Positions 37,092 to 47,569 are shown, counted from the stretch's first letter. The stretch: DNA of 64,000 nucleotides from Helicobacter japonicus (GCF_000762845.2 NZ_JRMQ02000005.1:62001-126000), one strand, 5' to 3'. Notes: generated by a model not told the origin, from the letters alone. A program made the numbers and translations.

Positions 37092-37205
37092 TTTATATCC
37101 GTGATAATTAAAATACTATATTGTAATGAAGTGAAACTAATATGTAGCTTATATATGGTAGAATGGGCTATTTGTGTTGAGTTTAATATAAAAAAGATAA
37201 AAATT

Positions 37206-37244
37206 ATATATTAATGCTAGGATAATTTCCTGGCATTAATATAT
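37206..37244 (-). terminator. Strong intrinsic terminator of ccoG
   Basis: A 17-bp stem (ATATATTAATGC perfect with GCATTAATATAT, plus TAGGA/TCCTG with one wobble) with a 5-base loop. On the minus strand it is followed by AATTTTTATCTTTTTT. It starts 10 bp after the ccoG stop. Confidence 0.85.
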
Positions 37245-37254
37245 GAATCTAGCT

Positions 37255-38655
37255 CTAATCTTTGAGCTTATTATGATTTGGATAGACAAAGTTTGTCTTG
37301 CGCTCTACAAAGACTCGTTCTTTCTCATCGACTGCAAAAGCGTGAATGATAATATCATAGTGTCCTTCTGGCAATATTTCATTTGTGCGGAGTGTTACAA
37401 CTATCTTTTTCTTTTCTTTTGCCTTTACTTTAAATGGCTCTTTTGGTCTTAGAATCTTGAGATATTTAGCTGTATCACCGCCATTTGCATCAAGAATTTC
37501 AAAATATATTTCGTGTGGCTTTGAATCTGTGTTGTTGAATACCATTGTGTAGGTATTATCCACGACACGATGCGCACGAGTTTCATATAACTCCGCATCA
37601 CGAGCAATATCAAGAAGCATAGTTTCTTTGGTGGTGCTGACAAAAAGGAGCATTGTAAATACAAGAGCTAGAATAATGACATAACCAATTGTCTTGAATC
37701 GCACAAAACGCACTTTTCCGTCATTATCAAGTGATGCAGAGGATTTCCACATTACAAGTGAAGGTCTGCCAAGTTTGCCCATTACATCACTACACGCATC
37801 AGCACATTCAAGGCAGTTAATACATTCAAGCTGCATACCTTTTCTAATATCAATATGTGTAGGACAAACTCTTACACAAGCATTGCAATTTGTGCATTCA
37901 TTATTCGGGTCTTGTTTTTTTGGAGCGACATCAAATTTCATACCTTTTGTGTCATACACTGCACCCCCACGTTTGTAATCATAAAGCACCATTACCGTGT
38001 CATTATCGTAAAGCACACTTTGCACACGGCAATAAGGACACATATAAATACAGAAATTTTCTTGAATAAAAGTAATATCAAGGATAAAAAATAGACCAAA
38101 TCCAAGCCAGAATCCAAGCAATATTCGGTGATTAAGTGGATCGCTTATATAAGCAAAAAAATCACTTGGTGGCGTAAAGAAAAACATAAGGTTTGCAGAA
38201 GCCACAAGGCAAAGCACAGAAATGATTAAAAATGCACAAACCGCTTTAACCTTTGCATTAAAGGTGCTTAAATCCATTTTTTCTTGTTTGTTACTGATTC
38301 TCTTGCGTAAGCCAAAAATTTTTGTTTGTAATAAATCTCTATAAAGAATGCGAAAAATCGTTTGCGGACAAGCCCAGCCACACCAGATTCTTCCTGCGAG
38401 CGTTGTCATAAAGAAGATTCCCACAAACATAAGAATGAGCAAAAATGGCATAAGATAAAATTCTTGTATGTCAAAGATAGTGCCAAGTAAATGAAGCTGT
38501 TTGTGATCAAAAGAGAGTAAAAAAAGTTGATTACCATTAATTTTTATAAAAGGAAAAGAAAGTAAAAACAAGGTTGCGATACCATAAATGATATAGCGTT
38601 TATTGCGATAATGTGCTATACTAGGTATTTCTGTATGAGATGTGTTCGCCTGCAT
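37255..38655 (-). CDS. ccoG: Cytochrome cbb3 oxidase assembly protein CcoG (RdxA/FixG)
   Basis: 466 residues. Membrane helices lie at about 22-40, 70-95, 135-155, 175-200 and 325-345. A CGWACPQ motif and a CPYCRVQ motif are in the membrane part. The cytosolic ferredoxin-like region has CTNCNACVRVCP and CINCLECADAC for two [4Fe-4S] clusters. A C-terminal Ig-like periplasmic domain follows (about 350-466). CcoG reduces copper for CuB insertion into cbb3 oxidase. The ccoNOQP genes are not in this window; the gene is monocistronic with its own terminator. Confidence 0.94.
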   Translation of the reverse strand: MQANTSHTEIPSIAHYRNKRYIIYGIATLFLLSFPFIKINGNQLFLLSFDHKQLHLLGTIFDIQEFYLMPFLLILMFVGIFFMTTLAGRIWCGWACPQTIFRILYRDLLQTKIFGLRKRISNKQEKMDLSTFNAKVKAVCAFLIISVLCLVASANLMFFFTPPSDFFAYISDPLNHRILLGFWLGFGLFFILDITFIQENFCIYMCPYCRVQSVLYDNDTVMVLYDYKRGGAVYDTKGMKFDVAPKKQDPNNECTNCNACVRVCPTHIDIRKGMQLECINCLECADACSDVMGKLGRPSLVMWKSSASLDNDGKVRFVRFKTIGYVIILALVFTMLLFVSTTKETMLLDIARDAELYETRAHRVVDNTYTMVFNNTDSKPHEIYFEILDANGGDTAKYLKILRPKEPFKVKAKEKKKIVVTLRTNEILPEGHYDIIIHAFAVDEKERVFVERKTNFVYPNHNKLKD

Positions 38656-38816
38656 TTTTTCTCCTTAAAAGAGTGATTGTTGTTTGAGCTTCAAGGATAA
38701 CTCACAAAAATTTTATAATTTTTTGGCTTAAATTTGATATAAATCGCTTAATAATTTATATTTAATGTAATGCGCTACAATCATTATTTGTTTTCATTTT
38801 TTAAGGATTCAAAAAT

Positions 38817-40421
38817 ATGTTACAAACGATTAATCTCTCAATGCGCTATGCAACAAAAAAACTTTTTGAAAATGTCAATATCAAGCTTGATGCGCACAAA
38901 CGATATGGGCTTATAGGTGCAAATGGTGCAGGAAAATCAACTTTTCTTAAAATCTTAAGCGGCGAATATGAGGCAAGCAGTGGAGAAGTTATTATTGAAA
39001 AAGGCTTGAAAATGGGTGTATTGGGGCAAGACCAATATGCTTTTGAAGAACTAAGTTTAAAAGATGCTGTGCTTATTGGCAATACACGACTTTATGAGGC
39101 GGTAAAACGCAAAGAATACCTTTATGAAAATGGTGATTTAAGTGATGATAAAGTCAATGAAGAACTTGGTGAGCTTGAGATAATTTGTGCTGAAGAAGAC
39201 CCGATGTATGAATATGAGGTGCAAATAGAGAAGATTTTGGAGGATTTAGGGTTTGAGAGCACTTTACACAATGAGCTAATGAAAACGCTTACAGGAGGGG
39301 ATAAATTTAAGATTCTCTTAGCACAAGTGCTTTTTCCAAAGCCCGATATTTTACTCCTTGATGAACCTACAAACAATCTTGATTTGCATTCCATTGCGTG
39401 GCTAGAGGAGAATCTTAAGCGACACGATGGCACATTGGTAGTTATTAGCCACGATAGACACTTTTTAAATAGCGTTTGCACTCATATTTTAGATATGGAT
39501 TTTGGCTCTGTGCGTGAGTTTAGCGGGAATTATGATGATTGGTATATCGCAAGCACTCTTATTGCCAAGCAACAAGAAATGGAGCGTAATAAAAAACTTA
39601 AAGAAAAAGAAGAATTAGAATCTTTTATTGCACGATTTTCTGCAAATGCGAGCAAGGCAAAACAAGCCACAAGCCGACAAAAACAGCTTGAAAAGCTCGA
39701 TATTCAGGCTCTGGCAGTAAGTTCAAGGCGCGACCCAAGCATTGTTTTTAAACCAAATCGTCAAATTGGTAATGAGGCTCTAGAATGTGAGAATATTTCA
39801 AAAAGCTATGGGGATTTATGTGTGCTAAAAAATGTGAATCTTAAGATTTTGCCCGGTGATAAAATTGCCATTATTGGTGCAAATGGTGTAGGTAAAAGCA
39901 CTCTTTGCAAGATTCTCGTTGAGGAGATTGCACCAGATAGTGGTGTAATTAAATGGGGTGCAACCACACAAAGAGGCTATTTCCCACAAAATGTGAGTGA
40001 GGAGATAAAAGGTGAGGAGAGCTTGTATGAATGGCTTAGGGGCTTTGATAAGAAAAAAGAAAGTGGTGAGATACGCAATGCACTTGGGCGAATGCTTTTT
40101 AGTGGAGAAGAGCAAGAAAAGCCTATAAACGCTTTAAGTGGTGGAGAGAAACACAGAATGGTGCTTAGCAAACTTATGCTTGAGGGAGGGAATTTTTTAG
40201 TGCTTGATGAGCCAACAAATCACTTAGATTTAGAATCTATTATTGCACTTGGTGAGGCACTTTATAAGTTTAGTGGGAATATCATTTGTGTAAGCCACGA
40301 TAGAGAACTTATTGATGCATATGCAAATAGAATTATAGAGATTGTGGCAGATTCTAATGGGGCAAAAATCATTGATTTTCGTGGTAGTTATGAGGAGTAT
40401 ATAGAAAGGGGAGGCAAATAA
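38817..40421 (+). CDS. ABC-F ATPase (YbiT-like)
   Basis: 534 residues with two ABC domains and no membrane part. Domain 1: Walker A GANGAGKST, signature LTGGDKF (a variant of LSGGxxx), Walker B ILLLDEPTNNLD. Domain 2: GANGVGKST, LSGGEKHR, FLVLDEPTNHLD. A charged linker (about residues 245-300) joins them. ABC-F proteins act on the ribosome. The AAGGATT before the start is a modest ribosome site. The stop overlaps the GT8 start (TAATG), linking it to a surface-glycan gene. Confidence 0.92.
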   Translation: MLQTINLSMRYATKKLFENVNIKLDAHKRYGLIGANGAGKSTFLKILSGEYEASSGEVIIEKGLKMGVLGQDQYAFEELSLKDAVLIGNTRLYEAVKRKEYLYENGDLSDDKVNEELGELEIICAEEDPMYEYEVQIEKILEDLGFESTLHNELMKTLTGGDKFKILLAQVLFPKPDILLLDEPTNNLDLHSIAWLEENLKRHDGTLVVISHDRHFLNSVCTHILDMDFGSVREFSGNYDDWYIASTLIAKQQEMERNKKLKEKEELESFIARFSANASKAKQATSRQKQLEKLDIQALAVSSRRDPSIVFKPNRQIGNEALECENISKSYGDLCVLKNVNLKILPGDKIAIIGANGVGKSTLCKILVEEIAPDSGVIKWGATTQRGYFPQNVSEEIKGEESLYEWLRGFDKKKESGEIRNALGRMLFSGEEQEKPINALSGGEKHRMVLSKLMLEGGNFLVLDEPTNHLDLESIIALGEALYKFSGNIICVSHDRELIDAYANRIIEIVADSNGAKIIDFRGSYEEYIERGGK

Positions 40422-41559
40422 TGTTTCATATAGTTTTTAGTGCCGATGAGAATTATATAAAATACCTTAGTGTGCTTCTTACAAGTATTATTAAATATAC
40501 TGATAGAAGTAAAACTTTTGAAAATTATGTATCTGGGGGGGGGGGGATTTAGCTCAAAAGCTTCAGAATAAAAAATGTGATAAAAGTGAGGGTTATGTCT
40601 TTCATATTTTAAGTGATGCGCTCTCTCAAGAAACTCAAAATAAACTCCAACTTCTTCAAAATGAACTCTCCCTTATTTATCCTTGTGAAATTTGCATACA
40701 TTGTGTTGATGAAAGTATGTTTATTGGTATGTGCAAATGGGGATTTGAAAAGCAAAAAAACTATTCTACTTATTATCGACTTACACTTTCGCATATTATT
40801 CCACAAGATATAGAAAAATGTCTCTATCTTGATGTAGATATGCTTGTATTATGTGATTTAAGAGAACTCTTTGCAATAGATTTAGGAGGGTGCATTGCTG
40901 GTGTGAATGAAGCAGGTATCCCAAATGATTTACGCCCTGAAAGTTTGATTTTAGAATCTATAAAGGAGCAAAATGTTGATAGTGGATTTGATATAGGTAA
41001 AAAACATATACCTTATTATTTTTGTGCAGGACTTATGCTTTTAAATATGCCCCTTTATCGTGTAAATAATATAGAATCTCAATGTTTAGAATTTCTAAAA
41101 ACTTACAAGCCCTTATATTTAGACCAAGATGCACTGAATGTTGTCCTTAATGGAAGAACTAAGATTTTGCCTCCAGAATATGGTTTAGCTCTGCATTATC
41201 TTTGCGGGATTAGCAATACTCAATCGATACAAGAGTATGTTAATACCTATATGCAAATCCTCCCTTATACTAAAATCGCACATTATAATGCGTGTGCAAA
41301 GCCTTGGCGCACTCCAGCTCAAAATATCAAATCCCATAAAAAGCTTGTTATTTTTCACCCATATTATAAGCAATGGTGGGATATTGCTCTACAAACTCCT
41401 GTTTTTAATACAGAACTTAAGAAAATCAAAATAACACATTACAACCCCTTTTCTTTTTGCCTAGCCTTAATTATTTTTATTCTAAAATTTACAGAAAAAT
41501 ATTATATTAGACCATTTGCGAAGAAGATTAAGACTATTATGCATTCTAAAAAGTCATAG
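40421..41559 (+). CDS. Phase-variable GT8 glycosyltransferase (currently OFF)
   Basis: The ATG at 40421 overlaps the ABC-F stop and follows GGGGAGG. It opens with MFHIVFSADENYIKYLSVLLTS, a GT8 (LgtC/RfaJ) N-terminus. At codon 39 a 12-G tract leads to a stop four codons on. With 13 or 10 Gs the frame continues to 41559 (about 379 aa) through the metal-binding YLDVDMLVLCDL, the acceptor-region DQDALN and a C-terminal basic helix. So as read the gene is off. It should transfer galactose or glucose to LPS. A downstream ATG at 40717 would give a 280-residue N-truncated form unlikely to be active. Confidence 0.88.
40535..40546. repeat. Poly-G tract (G12) in the GT8 gene
   Basis: Twelve G beginning exactly at codon 39 of the GT8 gene. 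ON needs 13 (or 10) Gs, by frame comparison with the downstream reading frame. Confidence 0.92.
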
Positions 41560-41601
41560 GAATTAAAAATGTGTAAAATGGCGAAAATACAGGATTAAAT
41601 C

Positions 41602-42960
41602 TTAGATTTTTGCAATATATCTTTCCCATACGCCTTTATGAAAAATGTAACCAAAGATAAAAGCACGTAAGAATGTCTCGCAACAAATAATAGCAAATAT
41701 ATATATCACATCAATTTGATAGCGCACACATAACCACATTGGCAAGATTCTAAAAATCCAAATACTTCCTGTATTAATCCAAAGTGAGAGTTTTGTCGCT
41801 CCTGCACCTCTCAATGCTCCATCAAGCACAAAAATCCAAATAAGTGGCACTTGTGAAAGCCCCACTGCGACAAGATAAGCAAAAGAATATGAAATCACTG
41901 CAGATTCGGTAGTGAAAATCGCAGAAAGTTCTTTACCTAAAACACATAATCCTATGCCAAGTATGCCCATAATAATTGAGGAAACAAGGAGGGTAGTGCG
42001 GACAAAAGATTGAGCTAAGTCTATGCGTTTAGCCCCTAGCATTTGCCCAACAAGCGACATTGCTGCCACTTGAAAACCAAAGCCGGGCATAAAGATGAAG
42101 CTCTCTACTCTTGAGCCAATTTGAAATCCTGCAATCACTTCTAAGCCATAATCTGTCATAAATTTTGTGATAAGCACAAGTGAAAAAATCGTTAAGGCGC
42201 GTTCAATACCGGAGGGAATACCTATGCGTAACCCAGAGATGAGATTTTGCCATCTCAATACAAAAGCTATTTTAAGATGTCTATGTAGCCCACAGAGAAT
42301 CCCAAAGAGTACAAAAGATTCAAAATAAGCGACAATAACATTTGCTATTCCAGCACCCTTAATGCCAAGTGGAGGGATACTAAGCAAATTACTACCAAAA
42401 ATAAGTATATAGTTGAGTAGGATATTTAAAAGAGTGCTCATAATTTTAATAAAAAATACACTTTTTGTATCACCTGTGGCAGCTAAAGAGGAGATAAAAA
42501 TTGTTTTTACGAACAACGCGGGAATACTATAAAAAATGAGGCTCAAAAAAAGCATTCCAAGCGTTTTTGTCTCTTCTCCCACATCCATCCAATCAAAATA
42601 TAATTCATTAAGCACACAGGCAAGGAGATAAATTGGTATTGAGACAAGTAAAGCACCTATGCTCATTGTGCTTAAGATAAGATTCATCTTGGGATAGTTT
42701 CTTTCCCCAAAGGCACGTGAAATTTGTGCATTTGTGCCAACATAAAAAATTGTTGTGAGAGCAAAAAGGAACATCCAGCAGTTCATACCAAGTCCTAGGG
42801 CGACAATATTATGTTTTGTGATTTCAGGATTTGTAGAAATATGCGCGATAAAATACATTCCCACAGCAATATTAGCAATATCGAGAAAAGAATTTCCTCC
42901 AGAGGGAAGCGCAATACGCAAAATTTTATGCATTCTTTGATTAAAATTATAAGTCATCAT
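41602..42960 (-). CDS. MATE-family efflux transporter
   Basis: About 452 residues with 12 predicted membrane segments in two related halves (ALPSGGNSFLDIANIAVGMYF starts half 1; GIPSGIERALTIFSLVLI starts half 2). The start at 42960/42957 (MMTYNF) comes 7 bases after the preceding methyltransferase stop; longer in-frame starts would overlap that gene. Members export drugs or metabolites with Na+ or H+. It is on the minus strand, convergent with the GT8 gene (42 bp gap). Confidence 0.88.
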   Translation of the reverse strand: MMTYNFNQRMHKILRIALPSGGNSFLDIANIAVGMYFIAHISTNPEITKHNIVALGLGMNCWMFLFALTTIFYVGTNAQISRAFGERNYPKMNLILSTMSIGALLVSIPIYLLACVLNELYFDWMDVGEETKTLGMLFLSLIFYSIPALFVKTIFISSLAATGDTKSVFFIKIMSTLLNILLNYILIFGSNLLSIPPLGIKGAGIANVIVAYFESFVLFGILCGLHRHLKIAFVLRWQNLISGLRIGIPSGIERALTIFSLVLITKFMTDYGLEVIAGFQIGSRVESFIFMPGFGFQVAAMSLVGQMLGAKRIDLAQSFVRTTLLVSSIIMGILGIGLCVLGKELSAIFTTESAVISYSFAYLVAVGLSQVPLIWIFVLDGALRGAGATKLSLWINTGSIWIFRILPMWLCVRYQIDVIYIFAIICCETFLRAFIFGYIFHKGVWERYIAKI

Positions 42961-42967
42961 TGATACT

Positions 42968-43639
42968 TTAGTGATATTTTGCAATAAATTGCACGATATG
43001 CGGATAAATCGCTCTTCTATGAGAATCTTCGTCTTTAGATTCATAAATATGATGGTAGAGTATGTGAAAGCCTTTTTTATTACTAAAAACCTCTTCTAGC
43101 TCACCAAAATACAAAGCTCTATCATCTTTTGGTTTATGGGAATCAATATGTATAAAAGTCTCAAAAAGTAGGAGTGCTTGAGGTTTGAGTGCTTTTATTA
43201 TCGCAGGAAAAAGTCGTCTATCAAGAAAAAAGCTATCAAGAACAATATCATAATGACAAGTTTTTAAGTTAAAGCTGTCTAAATCTGCCAAAATAGGCGT
43301 GATATGAGGTATATTTGCAAGATGTTCTAATGCCACAGAAGAAATATCAATGCCATCAACATCAAAGCCTAGTTGTGCGAGAAATTTTGCATTGCGTCCA
43401 TTACCACAGGCAATATCAAGAGCAATGGGTCGTGTATGATGAGAATCTTGTGTGTGAGAATGTGCTGTTAAAGATTTACTTTGTTGTGAATCTCGTTTAG
43501 GAGAGTGCGATTGTGTATTTAAGAGAGAGGGAAAGCATTGTTTAATATAGGGAGAGGCAAGCTCTAAAAATGCACTTGGTTCAAATGGCATAAAACCATT
43601 TTTATAACGCTCATTCCATTTAAGCGCATCTTCTTGCAT
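42968..43639 (-). CDS. SAM-dependent methyltransferase (TehB/class I type)
   Basis: 223 residues. The SAM motif I is ALDIACGNGRNAKFLAQLGFDVDGIDIS, followed by DLDSF and YDIVLDSFFLDRRLFP. The region before it (about 40-75) is low-complexity and H/S/Q-rich, which looks like an insertion in an otherwise standard fold. The substrate is unknown; relatives include tellurite and thiol methyltransferases. It is part of a HIT-methyltransferase-MATE run with short gaps. Confidence 0.85.
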   Translation of the reverse strand: MQEDALKWNERYKNGFMPFEPSAFLELASPYIKQCFPSLLNTQSHSPKRDSQQSKSLTAHSHTQDSHHTRPIALDIACGNGRNAKFLAQLGFDVDGIDISSVALEHLANIPHITPILADLDSFNLKTCHYDIVLDSFFLDRRLFPAIIKALKPQALLLFETFIHIDSHKPKDDRALYFGELEEVFSNKKGFHILYHHIYESKDEDSHRRAIYPHIVQFIAKYH

Positions 43640-43651
43640 ATTTTGCCTTAA

Positions 43652-43993
43652 TTAACGCACGATAATGCTTGAGAGTTTTTTGCCGCCTAGAATGTGTAAA
43701 TGCAAATGAGGCACTTCTTGTCCGCCATCACTACCAATATTTGTGATGATTCTATATCCACTTTTGTCTATACCTACGCTTTTTGCGACTTCTTGTGCAA
43801 ATACACATAACTCACCTAAAAGTTCTCCTGAAGCACAAGAAAAATCTTTTACACATTTTTTTGGAATCGCTAGAATATGCACTGGTGCTTGAGGGGCAAT
43901 ATCATAAAAAGCAAGAAATTTTTCATTTTCAGCTACTTTTTTACAAGGAATTTCTCCTGCAACAATTTTTTCAAAAATCGTTTTCTCTACCAT
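43652..43993 (-). CDS. HIT-family nucleotide hydrolase (HinT-like)
   Basis: 113 residues with the histidine triad HLHLHILGG at about 96-104 and the N-terminal IFEKIVAGEIPCKKVAENE. Members hydrolyse nucleoside phosphoramidates. AAAGGAG precedes the start. It is divergent from pheS, next to which the H. pylori HIT gene (HP0404) also lies. Confidence 0.93.
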   Translation of the reverse strand: MVEKTIFEKIVAGEIPCKKVAENEKFLAFYDIAPQAPVHILAIPKKCVKDFSCASGELLGELCVFAQEVAKSVGIDKSGYRIITNIGSDGGQEVPHLHLHILGGKKLSSIIVR

Positions 43994-44052
43994 TTACACT
44001 CCTTTAAAGTGTGAATTCTAAAAACATCTTAAGTTTTTAAACTATTCTAAAG

Positions 44053-44073
44053 CCTTTATTATAGCAATAAAGG
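44053..44073. repeat. 8-bp perfect inverted repeat between the HIT gene and pheS
   Basis: CCTTTATT and AATAAAGG around ATAGC, in the divergent region about 65 bp before pheS. A TACAAT -10 candidate follows at about 44096-44101. It could be an operator or a weak leader structure. Confidence 0.35.
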
Positions 44074-44137
44074 ACAATAAAAACTTTAAATATGCTACAA
44101 TATCGCTTTTATTTTATATTTTAACGAAGGATAGGCA

Positions 44138-45139
44138 TTGAAAGCACAAATGCAAGAGATTTTACAGAAATTAGAGCAGGTGGAGAATCTGCAGGATTTA
44201 GAAGCATTGCGTGTAGAAACCATAGGGAGAAAAGGTTTTTTAACACAGCAATTTGCAACACTTAAAGCTTTACAGGGAGAGGCAAAAAAGGCTTTTGCTG
44301 CAGAATTAAATACTTATAAGGAATCTTTTGAATCTCTCCTTGCAAACAAAAAAAATACGATTCTTGTTTCTCAAATGAAAGAGCAGCTTGTTAAAGATTG
44401 TGTTGATGCGAGTTTGTTTAGCACATTGCGTCCAAAAAGTCAGGGACATCCTATTTATCAGACAATGGATAGAATTATTGAATTTTTTGTAAGTATGAAT
44501 TTTTCTTTGCAGACAGGACCGCTTATAGAAGATGATTTTCATAATTTTGAAGCACTCAACCTCCCCATTTATCACCCAGCACGTGATATGCAAGACACTT
44601 TTTATTTTAAAGATTCTATGCTTTTACGCACTCATACTTCACCTGTGCAAATCCGCACAATGCAAGAGAATACATTTCCTATTCGTATGATTGCCCCGGG
44701 TAGTGTGTTTAGAAGAGACTATGATTTGACGCATTCTCCTATGTTTCACCAAATTGAAGGACTTGTTGTAGATTCTAAAGAAAAGGTAAATTTCGCGCAT
44801 TTAAAATATATTTTAGAGGATTTTTTGCATTATATGTTTGGTGATGTGCGAGTCCGATTCCGCTCTAGTTTTTTTCCTTTTACAGAGCCTAGTGCTGAAG
44901 TAGATATAAGTTGTGTGTTTTGTAAAGGTGAGGGTTGTAGAGTATGTTCGCATACAGGGTGGCTTGAGGTGCTAGGTTGTGGCATTGTGAATCAAAAGGT
45001 ATTTGATGCAGTAGGTTATGAAGATGTGAGCGGATATGCCTTTGGACTTGGTGTGGAGCGATTTGCTATGCTTATTCATCGTGTAAATGATCTGCGTAGC
45101 TTTTTTGAGACAGATTTACGAGTATTGGAGCAGTTTTAA
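44138..45139 (+). CDS. pheS: Phenylalanyl-tRNA synthetase alpha subunit
   Basis: 333 residues, class II. An N-terminal coiled coil (about 1-80) is followed by the catalytic domain with [23 protein letters not shown] (motif 2 region), [20 protein letters not shown] and motif 3 [11 protein letters not shown] cysteine cluster [17 protein letters not shown] (about 268-284) may bind zinc. The TTG start follows GAAGGATAGGCA; an ATG four codons on is an alternative. The stop overlaps pheT (TAATG). Confidence 0.96.
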   Translation: MKAQMQEILQKLEQVENLQDLEALRVETIGRKGFLTQQFATLKALQGEAKKAFAAELNTYKESFESLLANKKNTILVSQMKEQLVKDCVDASLFSTLRPKSQGHPIYQTMDRIIEFFVSMNFSLQTGPLIEDDFHNFEALNLPIYHPARDMQDTFYFKDSMLLRTHTSPVQIRTMQENTFPIRMIAPGSVFRRDYDLTHSPMFHQIEGLVVDSKEKVNFAHLKYILEDFLHYMFGDVRVRFRSSFFPFTEPSAEVDISCVFCKGEGCRVCSHTGWLEVLGCGIVNQKVFDAVGYEDVSGYAFGLGVERFAMLIHRVNDLRSFFETDLRVLEQF

Positions 45140-47541
45140 TGATTTTTACAAAACATTTATTATCACAATTTGTTGATATTTCACATATACAATTTGATAA
45201 GCTTTGCACACTTTTAAGCAATATTGGATTAGAAGTAGAATCTGCTTATGAGATAAGGATTCCGCAAAAGGTTGTTGTTGGTAAAGTGCGCTCTTGTAAT
45301 GCACACCCAGATGCAGATAAATTAAGTGTGTGTTGTGTTGATATAGGAAGTGAGGAGCTTCAAATTGTTTGTGGTGCGCCAAATGTAAAGGCAGAGCAAT
45401 ATGTAGCTGTCGCACTTGTGGGTGCAGTGATACCGCATACAAAAAATGGTGAGCTTGTCATTCAAAAAGCTACTTTGCGAGGTGTAGAGAGCTGTGGTAT
45501 GCTTTGTTCAAGCACAGAGTTAGGGTTACCAAAAATAAATAATGGTATTATGGTGCTTGATAACACGGCAGGGGAGTTGATACTTGGTAAAGAAGTAGGA
45601 GAGTTAGCACTTTTTGATGATTATGTAATAGAAGTTAATATCACGCCTAATCGCGGGGATTGTTTGAGTGTGTTAGGAATTGCACGTGAAATTGCAGCCT
45701 ATTATAATCTGCGCCTAAAGACTGAAATAGATATGGATAATGTTGTTACTTTAGGGCTTGGAAGAGTGTTGCGTATTTTGACAAATGAGAAAATTGACGC
45801 ATATTTGCTTTATCGTGTAGTAGAAATAAAACAAGCATATTTACCCCTTGATATTGCTCTTGCTCTAGCGCGTAATGGCACTTTGGTTGATGATATTGTG
45901 TGTAATTTTTTAGAATATACCACTTATATGACAGGCGTTATTGTAAATGCTTATAAAATGCAAGATTGTATTGATAAGGAAAATGCTTTAGATGATTCCC
46001 CGGTAGCACAACTAAGTATCAAAAAAGATGAAAATGGTTTAGAGGCAGTTTTTGCTCACGAGAAACTTTCTATTCTTGGCACGACTTATGGAGATAGGCA
46101 TTTTGGCACACGTTCAGAAGTCTTAATCTTAGAGGCAAGTTATGTGAATCCTATTCATATTGCTAAAAAACTTTATGAGGATAAAATCAAAGGTGATGCG
46201 TCTCTTACTTATCGTAGCACGAGAGGAAGTAATCCATATTTAGAACAAGGTATTGACTTTTTGTGTAAAAAGCTTATGTGCGCCTCTAATGTGCTTGTAT
46301 ATTCTGGCTCACATAGTATCATACAGCATACCGATGAGATGATGATTCGAACAACCTTTAGTGCAATTAATAAAATTATTGGTATTGAACTAAAGAGAGA
46401 GGAAATTGCAAGTATTTTAAAATCGCTTTCTTTTAGACTTGAAGTAACTGGTGATGAAAACTTTTTTATGATTGTTGTGCCTTCTTATCGCCACGATATA
46501 CAAAGTATTCAAGATGTAGCTGAAGAAGTATTAAGAATCTATGGCATTGATAATCTTATGCCTGCACCTTTACCTCATTTGCAAGCTTGTAATATTTCTC
46601 AAGCATATTTTACTTATAGAAATACACGCAATCTCGCTCATAATTTTATTGCCAATGCTTTTAATGAATGTATCCACTATGTGTTTGCTTATTCACAATC
46701 TTTAGAGAATCTTGGCTTTACACAAATTGATGAAAATCTTGCTTTGCTTAATCCTATCACACAAGAGCTTGATACTTTACGCACAAGCTTACTTCCTGCA
46801 CTTTTAGATTCTGTAAAACGCAATGAAAATCTTGGATTTAAAAGTATTGCACTTTTTGAAATAGGTAGCGTTTATAACATAAAGCGTGAGGAGAAAAACA
46901 AGCTAGCTTTTGTGGTAAGCGGTTTAAGCAAAGATGAATGCTATCCTCATACAAAAGCTACAACTTGGGATTTTTTCTCCTTTGCTCTTGTGTGTCAAAA
47001 ATGTATAGGAGAGATAAGTTTAAAAAATATACGTGATGTAGAAGATTCACAGACACTTTTAGCAGAATTTGGGTTAAGAGACGATAGAATCTTGCACCCT
47101 TATCAAAGTGCTTTTGTATATCAAGATGATAAACCTATTGGTATTATCGCAAAATTGCATCCACAAATTACCACGCAGTTAGATATAAGCGAAACTTTTA
47201 TATGTGAGATTAATCTTTGCTTGAATAATATGGCTTTGACACAGGCTAAGGATTTTTCAAAATATCAGAAATCTACACGTGATTTAACAATTCTTATTGA
47301 TAAGCAGATTCCATTTTATCGTGTGCGTGAGGCTATTACACAGGCTCAAATTGACTTTGTGCAAAACGTTTATCCACTTGATGTGTATTATAATGAGAGC
47401 TTAGGTGAGCAAATGGCATTAAGCATTCGTCTTGTTTTGCAATCTTATGAAGACACCTTGCAAGAATCACAATTAAATAATGCTACACACGCTGTGCTTA
47501 AGATATTGCAAGATTCATTTCAGGCGACTTTACGTGCCTAA
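45139..47541 (+). CDS. pheT: Phenylalanyl-tRNA synthetase beta subunit
   Basis: 800 residues. An N-terminal EMAP/tRNA-binding domain (VVVGKVRSCNAHPDADKLSVCCVDIG) is followed by B3/B4 editing, B5 and catalytic-like domains, and a C-terminal ferredoxin-fold anticodon-binding domain (KYQKSTRDLTILID...QMALSIRLVLQS). It forms the alpha2-beta2 enzyme with PheS. The region around 210-300 (editing site) looks diverged, so editing strength cannot be assumed. Confidence 0.96.
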   Translation: MIFTKHLLSQFVDISHIQFDKLCTLLSNIGLEVESAYEIRIPQKVVVGKVRSCNAHPDADKLSVCCVDIGSEELQIVCGAPNVKAEQYVAVALVGAVIPHTKNGELVIQKATLRGVESCGMLCSSTELGLPKINNGIMVLDNTAGELILGKEVGELALFDDYVIEVNITPNRGDCLSVLGIAREIAAYYNLRLKTEIDMDNVVTLGLGRVLRILTNEKIDAYLLYRVVEIKQAYLPLDIALALARNGTLVDDIVCNFLEYTTYMTGVIVNAYKMQDCIDKENALDDSPVAQLSIKKDENGLEAVFAHEKLSILGTTYGDRHFGTRSEVLILEASYVNPIHIAKKLYEDKIKGDASLTYRSTRGSNPYLEQGIDFLCKKLMCASNVLVYSGSHSIIQHTDEMMIRTTFSAINKIIGIELKREEIASILKSLSFRLEVTGDENFFMIVVPSYRHDIQSIQDVAEEVLRIYGIDNLMPAPLPHLQACNISQAYFTYRNTRNLAHNFIANAFNECIHYVFAYSQSLENLGFTQIDENLALLNPITQELDTLRTSLLPALLDSVKRNENLGFKSIALFEIGSVYNIKREEKNKLAFVVSGLSKDECYPHTKATTWDFFSFALVCQKCIGEISLKNIRDVEDSQTLLAEFGLRDDRILHPYQSAFVYQDDKPIGIIAKLHPQITTQLDISETFICEINLCLNNMALTQAKDFSKYQKSTRDLTILIDKQIPFYRVREAITQAQIDFVQNVYPLDVYYNESLGEQMALSIRLVLQSYEDTLQESQLNNATHAVLKILQDSFQATLRA

Positions 47542-47569
47542 GCTTATTTTAAAAATAAAAGGATAATGT

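Noticed and set aside
40717-41559. Separate 280-residue glycosyltransferase starting at 40717
   Set aside because: The conserved GT8 N-terminus lies upstream at 40421 in the frame reached by adding one G, so this is the 3' part of one gene.
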